Notes: generated from the letters alone by a model not told the origin. A DNA stretch of 46,961 bases from Rhodocyclaceae bacterium (GCA_022072095.1 JAJVIJ010000042.1:1-46961); one strand, 5' to 3'; numbered from the stretch's first letter, positions 8,710 to 16,915 are shown. A program made the numbers and translations.

Positions 8710-9729
8710 ATGAACACACGATGGCTTGCGCGCATGAGCATGGCGGCGGTGCTGAGCGTGCTCACATCGCACGGCGTCCTGGCACAGGACAAGCTGGTTC
8801 TGCGCGCGGCAGACCCTTTCCCGCCCGGCCATTACCTGCATCGCTACGGGCTCAAACCGTGGATGGAAGCCGTCACGCAGGCGACGCAGGGCCGGGTGCA
8901 ATTCGAGCACTACCCTGCCGAGCAATTGGGCAAAGCCAAGGATCTGCTGTCCCTGGCCCAATCGGGAGTCGCCGATGTCGTGCTCACCGGTGCGGCCTAC
9001 CACTCCGACAAGATGCCGCTGACCTCGGCGCTGGAGACCCCGGGTCTGTTTGCCGACCCCTGTCAGGGCGCGCGCGTCTACCAAAAACTCGCCGATGGCC
9101 TCCTGGGCGAGAAAGACTACGCCAGCAACGGCATCCGGCTGTTGGTGCCGGCGGTGCTGCCCACCTATCATGTGGTCTCCGCCAACCGGAAGATTCAAAC
9201 CCTGAAGGATCTGGAGGGCATGAAACTGCGCACACTGGCCGGTGCCCAGGAACTGACCATGCGCAAGTTCAAGGCTGTGCCGGTACGCATGCCGTCTGCG
9301 GAGCTGTTCGAATCGATCACACGCGGCACCGTCGACGGCGCCATCTTCAGTTATGAAGGCGTGCTGAACAACAAGTTGCCCGTCAAGTACGTCACCTCCG
9401 AACTGGGCTTCGGGACCGGCGCGGTCATGATCTTCATCACCGAGGCGCGCTGGAGCAAACTGCCGGACGGTATCAAGAAGGCCATGGTGGAGGCGGCCAG
9501 AACGGCCACGCAGACCCTGTGCACCGGCATGATGCAGGAGGAAGTCGCGAGCCTCGAAAAGCTGAAGCAGGCCGGCGTCACGATCGTGCGCTGGTCAGCC
9601 GAAGACAAAAAGGAAATGGAAGGCGTGATGGCAACGGTCGCCGAAGAGTGGGCGGCACAAATGGACAAACGGGGCAAACCCGGTACCGAAATGGTCAAGG
9701 CCGTGCAGAACGCGCGCACGGGGCGGTGA
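8710..9729 (+). CDS. TRAP transporter substrate-binding protein (DctP family), orphan
   Basis: Periplasmic solute receptor of a TRAP transporter, 339 residues from the ATG at 8710, which has AGAGGAG upstream. A Sec signal peptide (SMAAVLSVLTSHGVLA, cleavage near residue 25) is followed by LRAADPFPPGHYLHRYGLKP and the DctP core, including GMKLRTLAGAQELTMRKF, the segment that carries the carboxylate-binding Arg. DctP proteins usually bind organic acids. No DctQ/DctM membrane genes lie beside it, so the partner must be elsewhere. It is co-directional with comF, 64 bases downstream, and converges on the DUF6285 gene. The ligand cannot be read from the sequence. Confidence 0.88.
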   Translation: MNTRWLARMSMAAVLSVLTSHGVLAQDKLVLRAADPFPPGHYLHRYGLKPWMEAVTQATQGRVQFEHYPAEQLGKAKDLLSLAQSGVADVVLTGAAYHSDKMPLTSALETPGLFADPCQGARVYQKLADGLLGEKDYASNGIRLLVPAVLPTYHVVSANRKIQTLKDLEGMKLRTLAGAQELTMRKFKAVPVRMPSAELFESITRGTVDGAIFSYEGVLNNKLPVKYVTSELGFGTGAVMIFITEARWSKLPDGIKKAMVEAARTATQTLCTGMMQEEVASLEKLKQAGVTIVRWSAEDKKEMEGVMATVAEEWAAQMDKRGKPGTEMVKAVQNARTGR

Positions 9730-9751
9730 AGCAGAGGGACTTTCTCCGGCA

Positions 9752-10150
9752 TCACTTCGCAAGGTCGAAATACCTTGGATTGTTTTCCGACAGCTTGACG
9801 CGCGTCACTTGGCGGAGATGCTCGAAAAGCTGCTGCCTGGCAAGGCCGGCATCGAAGGCGCCGGACCGGATCTGCTGCACGAGCAGTCGGTTCCGCTCCA
9901 GCAGCACTCCGGATAGCGTCTCCGGATTCGTCTCGGCCTCGGGCCGGACGTCGACGAGCGCTTGCAAGCGTTGCGCCTCTGCAAGCAACGGGCCATCGCC
10001 GTTGGCGATGGCCCGACCGGCCACCGCCATCGCGCGTGATATGAGCATGGCGGCGAAGCGCTGGGGGCCGGCCAGAGACGGCGTGATGTCCCGGTCCAGC
10101 ACGATGCGGGCGCCGTGCAGCAGTTCCTCCGGTGTCGGTCGATCACGCAT
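9752..10150 (-). CDS. DUF6285 protein, LvaB-like small partner of the APH kinase
   Basis: Small all-helical protein of 132 residues starting MRDRPTPEELLHGARIVLD. It matches the family I know as DUF6285, encoded next to APH-type kinases and ACAD10/11-like dehydrogenases; the Pseudomonas putida levulinate-pathway protein LvaB, needed for LvaA kinase activity, has this size and position. The ATG at 10150 lies inside the end of the kinase gene (eight-base overlap), which suggests translational coupling and a stoichiometric partner role. There is no signal peptide or membrane segment. Family membership is from memory and the functional analogy is inferred from context. Confidence 0.7.
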   Translation of the reverse strand: MRDRPTPEELLHGARIVLDRDITPSLAGPQRFAAMLISRAMAVAGRAIANGDGPLLAEAQRLQALVDVRPEAETNPETLSGVLLERNRLLVQQIRSGAFDAGLARQQLFEHLRQVTRVKLSENNPRYFDLAK

Positions 10151-11168
10151 GGCCAAGCCCTTCCCTGCGGCCAATCAGATCCAGCGCTTCCATTTCCATT
10201 TCCGCGGTCCCCAGGCCCACCAGGGCCAGTTCGAAGGCATCCACTGCACCCGAGGTGTAGCGCGCCGCCTGTTGCAGCGATACCACCGCCCACTTGACGT
10301 TGGCCATGATGTCCCAATAGGCCATCACCGAAGGCTCTAAGGTTCGACCTGATGTCCGCTGATAGCCGCGCAGCAGGGGCTCGCGGTCGGTCATGCCGCC
10401 CGCTTCCTTGCCGACCTTGCCGAAGCGGAAAAAGCGCTGACAGAACCAGCCCATGTCTTCGTGGGGGTCGCCCCAGTGGCCGAGTTCCCAATCCAGGATG
10501 CCCTGCAAGCGGCCACCGCTCACCATGTAATTGCCGGTACGGAAATCACCATGGCACAGCACCGCGGGAATGGCCGGTGGCGCATTGAGTTCCAGCCAGC
10601 GCAGACCGAATTCGATGGCCGGATGCGGTAGCTCATGCTGATCCAGATAGGCGCGCAAGCGTGCGACGGTATCGAGCGCGACGTGTGCCGGCGGTGGCGC
10701 CAGGAAAGGCAGCACGCCCGGTTCAGGCGTCACGGTATGCAAACGCCCCAGCTGCTCCCCGACCTCTTCGATGATCATGTCCCGATGGCCGTCCAGCGCG
10801 GCGGCAAACAGCTTGTGGGGCTCGGCCGCTCCTTCCAGGCAATCCATGACGAAGAAATCCTGCCCGATGACCGCGGTGTCGACACAAAGCCAGCGCGGTG
10901 TCGGCAGCCTGACCCCCGCGGCGTGGGCCACCTTCATCACCTCGAATTCGTGCGCGGCACCGAGGCTGTCCTCGACACCCTGTGCCTCGGCGGTGCGCAA
11001 CACCCAACGGGCTGTACCGCCCGACCAGGCGGCTTCCACGCGCCAGTTCTGCTGCACCGTGCCACCGGCCAGCTTTGCGAGGCCGGTGATCTCGAGCCCG
11101 GGTTTGCCGCTGGCGTGGGCGAGGAATCCTTGCAGCGCCTCGCGCCGCTCGGAAACGATCACCGCCAC
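10143..11168 (-). CDS. APH-fold phosphotransferase, LvaA/ACAD10-11 kinase type
   Basis: Aminoglycoside-phosphotransferase-fold kinase, 341 residues. N-lobe: LAGGTVQQNWRVEA and WVLRTA. Catalytic loop: LCHGDFRTGNYMV (His206, Asp208, Asn213). Metal-binding motif: GILDWELGHWGDPHED (Asp226). This subtype resembles the kinase domain of ACAD10/ACAD11 and bacterial LvaA, which phosphorylate the 4-hydroxyl of 4-hydroxyacyl-CoA; antibiotic modification is unlikely in this context. It starts at GTG 11168 or GTG 11162, overlapping the dehydrogenase stop by 10 or 4 bases, and overlaps the DUF6285 gene downstream. Substrate assignment is inference. Confidence 0.85.
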   Translation of the reverse strand: MAVIVSERREALQGFLAHASGKPGLEITGLAKLAGGTVQQNWRVEAAWSGGTARWVLRTAEAQGVEDSLGAAHEFEVMKVAHAAGVRLPTPRWLCVDTAVIGQDFFVMDCLEGAAEPHKLFAAALDGHRDMIIEEVGEQLGRLHTVTPEPGVLPFLAPPPAHVALDTVARLRAYLDQHELPHPAIEFGLRWLELNAPPAIPAVLCHGDFRTGNYMVSGGRLQGILDWELGHWGDPHEDMGWFCQRFFRFGKVGKEAGGMTDREPLLRGYQRTSGRTLEPSVMAYWDIMANVKWAVVSLQQAARYTSGAVDAFELALVGLGTAEMEMEALDLIGRREGLGHA

Positions 11169-12355
11169 GACCAGAAATCCTTGCGCTCTTTCAGTACGTG
11201 ACTGGCCAGCACCATCTTGTGCACTTCCGAGGCGCCATCACCGATGCGTGCGAGGCGCGCGTAGCGATATATCCATTCCAGCGGCAGATCCTTGGAATAG
11301 CCCGACGCCCCGCACAACTGGATGGCCGTATCGACGGCATGGTGCAGCGCCTCCGATACCACCACCTTGGCCATGGAAACCTCTTTCTGCGCGCGCTCGC
11401 CCTGATCGAGAAGCCAGGCGGCGCGCATCGTCAGCAGTCGTCCGATATCGACCTGCATGGCGGCGTCGCCGAGCATCCATTGCACACCTTCGTGCTGGTG
11501 CAGGCCGATGCCGAAGCTCTTGCGCTCGGTGATGTATGCGGCCGCGACTTCCAGCGCGCGCCTCGCCAGACCGGTCCAGCGCATGCAGTGAGTCAGGCGC
11601 GCCGGACCGAGGCGAATCTGCGTGAACTTCAGACCATCGCCGGGCTTCAGGATGACGTTCTCTTCTGGGATCTCCAGTCCGCGGAACACCAGTTCACAAT
11701 GCCCACCGTGATCCTCCGGACCCATGATGCCGATGCGGCGTTCGATCTGCCAGCCCGGCTGATCGGCATGGAACAGGAACGCGGTGAGGCCGTTGCGCGG
11801 ATCATCCGAGGTGCGCGCCAACAGGATGAAATGCTTGGCGTTGGCGGCACCGGTAATGAACCATTTGCGACCATAGACCACCCATTTGTCGCCCTTCTTT
11901 TCGGCGCGCGTGATCATCATCGACGGATCGGAGCCGGCTCCCGGGTGCGGCTCGGTCATGCAAAAGGACGATTGCACCTCACCATCGATGATCGGCTGCA
12001 GCCAGCGCGCCTTTTGCGCCTCGGGCAGCACCTTGTTCAGCGCGATCATCGTGCCATCGTCCGGCGCCGCGCAATTGAAGCACACCGGCCCGAACAGCGA
12101 GCGGTTCATCTCCTCGTAGCAGGCCGCCATGCCGACGATATCGAGCCCCTGGCCGCCGTATTGCTTGGGAATCTGCGGCGCCCACAGGCCGGCACGTTTG
12201 ACCTCGTCGCGCACCGTCTGCAGCAGATCTGCGCGAATCGTCTCCTGCTCGTCGAACGTGGCCGGATCCTTCTCCAACGGAATCAGGCGATCTTCCACAA
12301 AAGCGCGTACGCGGCGGCGAAAATCGTCGACCTCCTTGGGCAGCGTAAAATCCAC
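11159..12355 (-). CDS. Acyl-CoA dehydrogenase, ACAD10/11 (LvaC-like) subfamily
   Basis: FAD-dependent acyl-CoA dehydrogenase, 398 residues. It shows QIPKQYGGQGLD, CMTEPHPGAGSDPS, WFITGAANAKHF and the C-terminal CGASGYSKDLPLEWIYR. Where medium-chain enzymes have the catalytic Glu in YEGT, this protein has GDGASEVHK, placing Asp (about residue 373) at that position, a feature of the ACAD10/11 group. In that group and in LvaC, the enzyme acts on the 4-phosphoacyl-CoA made by the adjacent kinase. The start is GTG 12355 with a strong GGGAGG upstream. It is the first gene of a three-gene overlapping operon. Confidence 0.88.
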   Translation of the reverse strand: MDFTLPKEVDDFRRRVRAFVEDRLIPLEKDPATFDEQETIRADLLQTVRDEVKRAGLWAPQIPKQYGGQGLDIVGMAACYEEMNRSLFGPVCFNCAAPDDGTMIALNKVLPEAQKARWLQPIIDGEVQSSFCMTEPHPGAGSDPSMMITRAEKKGDKWVVYGRKWFITGAANAKHFILLARTSDDPRNGLTAFLFHADQPGWQIERRIGIMGPEDHGGHCELVFRGLEIPEENVILKPGDGLKFTQIRLGPARLTHCMRWTGLARRALEVAAAYITERKSFGIGLHQHEGVQWMLGDAAMQVDIGRLLTMRAAWLLDQGERAQKEVSMAKVVVSEALHHAVDTAIQLCGASGYSKDLPLEWIYRYARLARIGDGASEVHKMVLASHVLKERKDFWSWR

Positions 12356-12550
12356 GGGACCTCCCTATGCAATTCACATGATCAAAACGGGCTCGGCCGG
12401 GTCTACCGGGCCGCAGCGGTCCGCATTCGGAGCGCGGGCTCCGCGGGGCAGATGCCGAGCTCACGTTCTAGGCCAAGTCGTGAAAGATCTGATTGATGTA
12501 AGTCAATTCCGTCCGAAAGCCGGCGAAGTGTCGCCTTGCCGCCGACTGAA

Positions 12551-13072
12551 ATGAACCGCGATCTCGCCAAGGTGGAGACACCATCCCTCGACGTGCCGAT
12601 CGGTGTCGTGCTCGACACCAACGCCGCGCTGGACCTGTTTTTCTGGCGCGACCCTGATGCCGGCGAGCTGGAGCGACTATGGCGTGCCGGCATGATCCGA
12701 TTTCTCGCGTCGCCTCCCTGCCTGGGCGAATTCGCGCACGTGCTGAGGCGTTCGCCGTTCGCCGACGATGTACGCGCGCCACCGGCCCTGGCGGCCTACC
12801 ACGCCACCGTGGCCGTGATTGAGCCCGACGCGCCGCTGATGCATCCGCCGCTGCCGCGATGCCGCGACCGATCCGATCAGAAATTTCTCGAGGCGGCGTT
12901 GCAGGCGCGGGTGCCGCTGCTGGTCAGCCGGGACAAGGCGCTGCGCATCCTCGGGCGACGCCGTCACGCGCTGCCGTTCGCGATCCTGCCGCCCGGTGAC
13001 GCTGGCGACTGGTTATGCCAAAGGATAGAAACGTCGGCAGTCCCGAGGGGCCATTCCCGAGTCGGTGACTAG
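12551..13072 (+). CDS. PIN-domain protein, putative toxin-type RNase (no antitoxin seen)
   Basis: PIN-domain protein of 173 residues from the ATG at 12551; a TTG at 12536 is an in-frame alternative, and neither has a good SD. The four acidic PIN residues can be placed: VVLDTNAALD (Asp22), LGEFAHVL (Glu60), RSDQKFLEAAL (Asp109) and LLVSRDKALRIL (Asp128), which suggests a working Mg-dependent ribonuclease fold. It resembles the 'putative toxin component, PIN family' group. No small antitoxin ORF is seen in the 180 bases upstream or downstream, so a toxin-antitoxin role is unproven. It converges on nudB with a four-base overlap of the stop regions. Confidence 0.78.
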   Translation: MNRDLAKVETPSLDVPIGVVLDTNAALDLFFWRDPDAGELERLWRAGMIRFLASPPCLGEFAHVLRRSPFADDVRAPPALAAYHATVAVIEPDAPLMHPPLPRCRDRSDQKFLEAALQARVPLLVSRDKALRILGRRRHALPFAILPPGDAGDWLCQRIETSAVPRGHSRVGD

Positions 13073-13527
13073 CCTCCGTACGGACATACGCTCGGCCGCT
13101 GTACGAGCATGAGTATCGCGGCGCGGTTGCTCCACGAAAATACCTCGCGCGCAGCCTGCCGCCAGGGCAGCCAGTGCCAGGCGCGGTGCTCGTCCGGAGC
13201 CAGGCGCACCGGGGTATCGACCGGCACACGGATGCTCAATAGGTGCTCGACATTGTGCGTGACCCCAGGTGCATAACGATGACGCCATTGCGGGTAGATC
13301 GCGAAGCGATGGCTGAGTCGCCAGTCACAGAGTTCCGATGCGGCAGCACGGATGCCCGTCTCCTCTTCCAGCTCGCGCACGGCCGTGTCGATGGGGCGTT
13401 CGCGGCCTTCCTGGCTGCCGGTCACGGACTGCCAGAATCCAGGAAAGTGCGAACGCTCGAGCAACAGGATCTGCCGGTCCGGACTATGGACCAGCACCAG
13501 CACCGAACGTGGCCGCTTGTGGTTCAT
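13069..13527 (-). CDS. nudB: Dihydroneopterin triphosphate pyrophosphatase (Nudix hydrolase)
   Basis: Nudix hydrolase of 152 residues, matching NudB, which removes pyrophosphate from dihydroneopterin triphosphate in folate synthesis. The Nudix box GSQEGRERPIDTAVRELEEE continuing TGI fits Gx5Ex7REUxEExGU. The N terminus RPRSVLVLVHSPDRQILLLE and FWQSVTGSQEG are NudB-like. Position supports it: nudB normally follows aspS. Its ATG overlaps the barstar-like stop (ATGA), so it is translationally coupled to the inserted RNase/inhibitor pair. Confidence 0.9.
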   Translation of the reverse strand: MNHKRPRSVLVLVHSPDRQILLLERSHFPGFWQSVTGSQEGRERPIDTAVRELEEETGIRAAASELCDWRLSHRFAIYPQWRHRYAPGVTHNVEHLLSIRVPVDTPVRLAPDEHRAWHWLPWRQAAREVFSWSNRAAILMLVQRPSVCPYGG

Positions 13528-13958
13528 CGGGCCACGAGCTCGGCGAGGCCCGGCACGGGTTCGGCAAGCTCGAACAGGGTCCAGAACGGCACCGCTTCGT
13601 GACGCCAGTAGTCGGACACATCACGCAGCGCGTCGCACAGCACGCGCCAGTCGTCGGGATCCTCACGCAGCCAGCGCTCGGCGTGCGCTATGCGCAGCAC
13701 GTAGCCCGGCGCCTCCTTCCAGGACAGATCGGTCAGGCAGTCGCTGAGGGCATCCCAGTTGTAGCCGAACCACTCCGGCAGCGCGAAGGCGCGCGCCAGT
13801 TCCTCCAGTAGCGCGCGCTTTCCGGTGAGTCCGGAGAAACTGGCCTCGATCAGGCCGTAGCGCTGCGCCCGGCTCGCCTGTTCCACGGCCTGTGCGAGAT
13901 CGGGCGGCAAGCGATAGACACCAGCCGCGGCGGCGTCCGCAAGGCGTGCGCCCAGAAT
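13524..13958 (-). CDS. Barstar-family ribonuclease inhibitor (start uncertain)
   Basis: Cytoplasmic inhibitor that would neutralise the ribonuclease encoded just upstream. The barstar core reads LTGKRALLEELARAFALPEW then FGYNWDALSDCLTDLSW; the two Asp residues of the WDALSD motif match the barstar residues that contact the RNase active site. The C-terminal part after the core is longer than in Bacillus barstar. The frame has no ATG or GTG between the RNase stop (13987) and the core; candidates are the rare codons ATT 13958 or CTG 13955, or TTG/GTG codons further in. An ATG at 13987 overlaps the RNase stop but lies in another frame. The boundary given is therefore provisional. Confidence 0.75.
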   Translation of the reverse strand: MLGARLADAAAAGVYRLPPDLAQAVEQASRAQRYGLIEASFSGLTGKRALLEELARAFALPEWFGYNWDALSDCLTDLSWKEAPGYVLRIAHAERWLREDPDDWRVLCDALRDVSDYWRHEAVPFWTLFELAEPVPGLAELVAR

Positions 13959-13986
13959 CGGGACGAGCGGATCGGTGTCGCCCCCA

Positions 13987-14433
13987 TCAGGGGAGGATGC
14001 GTTGAAAGCTTCGGTAATGGTCGGGGGAATAGTAGAACTCCTGGCGGATCTGGGTGTCGGCGGGATCCGGTCCGCCGACGACGATGCGCCGCGGCCCCCG
14101 ATCCCGGGCGCCATGCTCGGCGACGGTATATTCGCGATAGTAGCCGCGAAACTTTACAGGCAGTCGGCCTTCGCGATTATGAAAAACGGAGCCGTCCTTG
14201 CGATATGGGAATGGGCCGCCTTGCCGAATGCGCGACAGGGTCTGCCGCGCCGCCGGTGGTAACTGCGCCTCGCTAACGATCGGGTAGGCACGGCTCGTCG
14301 GAGAGCCGGCCGGCAGCGTGCGCGACTCGGCCGATGCGACGCCACAGCACACAGCGCTGAACAGCGCCAACGCCAACGCGCGGACGCCGCGCCAGCGCCT
14401 TGAAACCTGGGCGCGCGCTGTCGGGTCCTGCAT
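13987..14433 (-). CDS. Secreted guanyl-specific ribonuclease (RNase Sa/barnase superfamily)
   Basis: Exported ribonuclease of 148 residues. A Sec signal peptide (RALALALFSAVCCGVASA, cleavage near 35) is followed by a domain strikingly like RNase Sa: LPPAARQTLSRIRQGGPFPY, FHNREGRLP, GYYREYTV (catalytic Glu101), RDRGPRRIVVGG (Arg112 and Arg116) and SPDHYRSFQ (catalytic His139). A seven-residue insertion lies before the catalytic His, and the mature part has no Cys, unlike RNase Sa with its disulfide. It is followed by a barstar-like gene, forming a nuclease-inhibitor pair embedded between aspS and nudB. Function as nutrient-scavenging or competitive RNase is inferred. Confidence 0.87.
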   Translation of the reverse strand: MQDPTARAQVSRRWRGVRALALALFSAVCCGVASAESRTLPAGSPTSRAYPIVSEAQLPPAARQTLSRIRQGGPFPYRKDGSVFHNREGRLPVKFRGYYREYTVAEHGARDRGPRRIVVGGPDPADTQIRQEFYYSPDHYRSFQRILP

Positions 14434-14506
14434 GATCACTCGAGGCCGGACTCGGTCACCGAGTTTGCCGGCCGACCCGGCCGTAGGCATGCGTCCAGGA
14501 CCGGCT

Positions 14507-16306
14507 TCAGAGTGGGTTCGGTTTGGCCGATTCGCCGCCGCGGAGCCGGATCGACAGCTCGCGCAGCTGGCGCTCGCCCACCTGGCTGGGCGCATCGGTC
14601 AGCAGGCATTGCGCGCGCTGGGTCTTGGGGAAGGCGATGACGTCGCGAATGGATTCGGCACCGGCCATCAGCGTGACGATGCGATCCAGGCCGAAGGCCA
14701 ACCCGCCATGGGGCGGCGCGCCATACTTGAGTGCGTCCAGCAGAAACCCGAACTTCGCCCGGGTCTCGGCCTCGTCCAATCCGAGCGCCGCGAACACGCG
14801 CTGCTGTACATCGGCCCGATGGATACGCACCGAGCCACCGCCGACCTCCCAGCCGTTCAAGGCCAGATCGTAGGCCTTTGCCCGGCAGACTCCCGGGTCC
14901 GTTTCGATCAGCGCGACATGTTCATCCTTGGGCGAGGTGAAGGGGTGGTGGCAGGCCACCCAGCGCTTCTCGTCTTCGTCATATTCGAACATCGGGAAAT
15001 CGACCACCCACACCGGCGCCCAGGCGCGTCCGTCCAGGTAGCCTTTCTCGTGGCCCAGCTTCACGCGCAAGGCACCGAGCGCGTCGCAGACGATCTTTGC
15101 ACGATCGGCGCCGAAGAAAATCAGATCGCCATCGCCTGCGCCGGTGCGTTCCAGTATGGCCGCGATGGCCGCGTCGTGGAGATTCTTGACGATCGGCGAC
15201 TGCAAGCCCTCGCGTCCGCGAGCGCGCTCATTGACCTTGATCCATGCAAGCCCCCTTGCCCCGTAGATACCGACGAATTCGGTATAGGCGTCGATCTCGC
15301 TGCGGCTGAGCCCGCCACCGCCCGGAACACGCAGCGCGGCGACGCGACCGTCCTGGCGATTGGCCGGGCCGCTGAACACCTTGAAATCGACATCGCGCAT
15401 GATATCGGTCAGCTCGGTCAGTTCGAGCGTGACCCGCAAATCGGGCTTGTCGGAACCAAAGCGCCGCATCGCTTCGTCATGGCTCATGCGCGGGAACGGA
15501 TCGGGCAGCGCGACATCGAGGCTGTGCGCGAACACCTCCCGCACCAGCGCCTCCATGAGCGCGGTGATACCGGTCTCATCCATGAACGAGACCTCGATGT
15601 CGACCTGCGTGAATTCGGGCTGGCGGTCGGCACGCAAGTCCTCGTCGCGAAAGCACCTGGTGATCTGGTAATAGCGGTCGAAGCCGGACACCATCAACAT
15701 CTGCTTGAACAGTTGTGGCGACTGCGGCAGCGCGAAGAACTGTCCGGGATGCACGCGCGAGGGCACCAGGTAATCGCGCGCGCCCTCCGGCGTGCTGCGC
15801 GTGAGCATCGGCGTTTCGATGTCGATGAAACCCTGGGCATCCAGAAACCGCCGGAAGGCCTGCGCGACCCGGTGACGCAGACGCAGGTTCTTCTGCATGA
15901 CCGGCCGCCTCAGATCCAGCACGCGGTGTGTCAGGCGGACATTCTCGGACAGGTGTTCGTCATCGAGCTGAAACGGCGGCGTTGCCGACGGATTCAGTAT
16001 CTCCAGGGTCTCGGCGACGATCTCGATCTCGCCGCTAGGCAGATTGGCATTGACCGTGCCGTCCGGGCGCGCACGCACATGGCCCACGACCCTGAGTACA
16101 TACTCGTTGCGTACCGACTCGGCCAGGCGGAACAACTCGAAGCGATCCGGGTTGCAGACCACCTGCACCAGCCCTTCGCGATCGCGCAGATCGATGAAAA
16201 TCACGCCGCCATGATCGCGACGACGGTGTGTCCAGCCGCACAGCGTCACGGTCTGGCCAAGATGGCCACGGGCGACGCGTCCGCAATATTCACTTCGCAT
16301 TGTCAT
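14507..16306 (-). CDS. aspS: Aspartyl-tRNA synthetase (probably non-discriminating, Asp/Asn)
   Basis: Bacterial-type class IIb synthetase of 599 residues (MTMRSEY; starting at the second Met gives 597). Anticodon-binding OB fold: [20 protein letters not shown]. Motif 2: [20 protein letters not shown]. The GAD insertion domain spans roughly 280-420, and motif 3 is [10 protein letters not shown]. The residue after RRRD is His, as in the non-discriminating AspRS of Pseudomonas aeruginosa (His31), where E. coli has Leu; this suggests it also charges tRNA-Asn, needing GatCAB to finish Asn-tRNA. It lies six bases after the DUF502 stop and upstream of the RNase/barstar/nudB genes. Confidence 0.96.
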   Translation of the reverse strand: MTMRSEYCGRVARGHLGQTVTLCGWTHRRRDHGGVIFIDLRDREGLVQVVCNPDRFELFRLAESVRNEYVLRVVGHVRARPDGTVNANLPSGEIEIVAETLEILNPSATPPFQLDDEHLSENVRLTHRVLDLRRPVMQKNLRLRHRVAQAFRRFLDAQGFIDIETPMLTRSTPEGARDYLVPSRVHPGQFFALPQSPQLFKQMLMVSGFDRYYQITRCFRDEDLRADRQPEFTQVDIEVSFMDETGITALMEALVREVFAHSLDVALPDPFPRMSHDEAMRRFGSDKPDLRVTLELTELTDIMRDVDFKVFSGPANRQDGRVAALRVPGGGGLSRSEIDAYTEFVGIYGARGLAWIKVNERARGREGLQSPIVKNLHDAAIAAILERTGAGDGDLIFFGADRAKIVCDALGALRVKLGHEKGYLDGRAWAPVWVVDFPMFEYDEDEKRWVACHHPFTSPKDEHVALIETDPGVCRAKAYDLALNGWEVGGGSVRIHRADVQQRVFAALGLDEAETRAKFGFLLDALKYGAPPHGGLAFGLDRIVTLMAGAESIRDVIAFPKTQRAQCLLTDAPSQVGERQLRELSIRLRGGESAKPNPL

Positions 16307-16312
16307 TCCGGG

Positions 16313-16915
16313 TCAACGGTGTGGGGAACGCGCCGGTGGCGACACCACACCCATGGAAACGATGTACTTGAGCGCATTGTCGACGCTCATGTGCAACTCG
16401 ATGAGCTCGCTGCGCGGCACCATCAGGAAAAACCCCGAGGTCGGGTTCGGCGTGGTCGGCACGTACAGGCTCACATGATCGGGCAGATGCCTTGCCGCGT
16501 CGCCCCCCGGCTGACCGGTGATGAACGCGATCGTCCAGGAGCCCTCTCGCGGATACTGCACCAGTACCGCCTTGCGAAACGCCTGACCATTGCTGGAAAA
16601 CACCGTGTCGGACACCTGCTTGACGCTGTAGTACACGGACTTGACGACCGGGATGCGCGCGAGCAGCTTTTCCGAGAACCGCACCAGGCGCTGGCCGATG
16701 ATGTTGGCCGTGACCAGGCCGGTGATGAACACCACCAGCAGCGTCAGGATGACGCCGAGTCCCGGAATGTAGCGTCCGAGCAAATGCTCCGGGCGCAAGG
16801 ACTCGGGCAGCAACAGCAGTGACTGGTCCAGCGTGTTGACGATCAGCGCCAGCACCCAGACCGTGATGGCCACCGGGATCCAGATCAGCAGACCGGTAAT
16901 GAAATAACGCTTCAA
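16313..16915 (-). CDS. DUF502 family inner membrane protein
   Basis: Conserved membrane protein of 200 residues, DUF502. Two hydrophobic helices are visible (about 5-26 and 53-78: YFITGLLIWIPVAITVWVLA and GVILTLLVVFITGLV), followed by a soluble domain with RIPVVKSVYYSVKQVSDT and VPTTPNPTSGFFLMVPR, the family signature. Function is not established. It sits between fmdB and aspS, the standard gammaproteobacterial order, 52 bases downstream of fmdB. Confidence 0.93.
   Translation of the reverse strand: MKRYFITGLLIWIPVAITVWVLALIVNTLDQSLLLLPESLRPEHLLGRYIPGLGVILTLLVVFITGLVTANIIGQRLVRFSEKLLARIPVVKSVYYSVKQVSDTVFSSNGQAFRKAVLVQYPREGSWTIAFITGQPGGDAARHLPDHVSLYVPTTPNPTSGFFLMVPRSELIELHMSVDNALKYIVSMGVVSPPARSPHR

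Noticed and set aside
10143-11168. Aminoglycoside resistance kinase
   Set aside because: The APH fold is present, but overlap with an ACAD10/11-type dehydrogenase and a DUF6285 gene points to acyl-CoA metabolism.
14318-16822. 834-codon plus-strand open frame
   Set aside because: Exactly antisense to aspS and the DUF502 gene; no recognisable domain.
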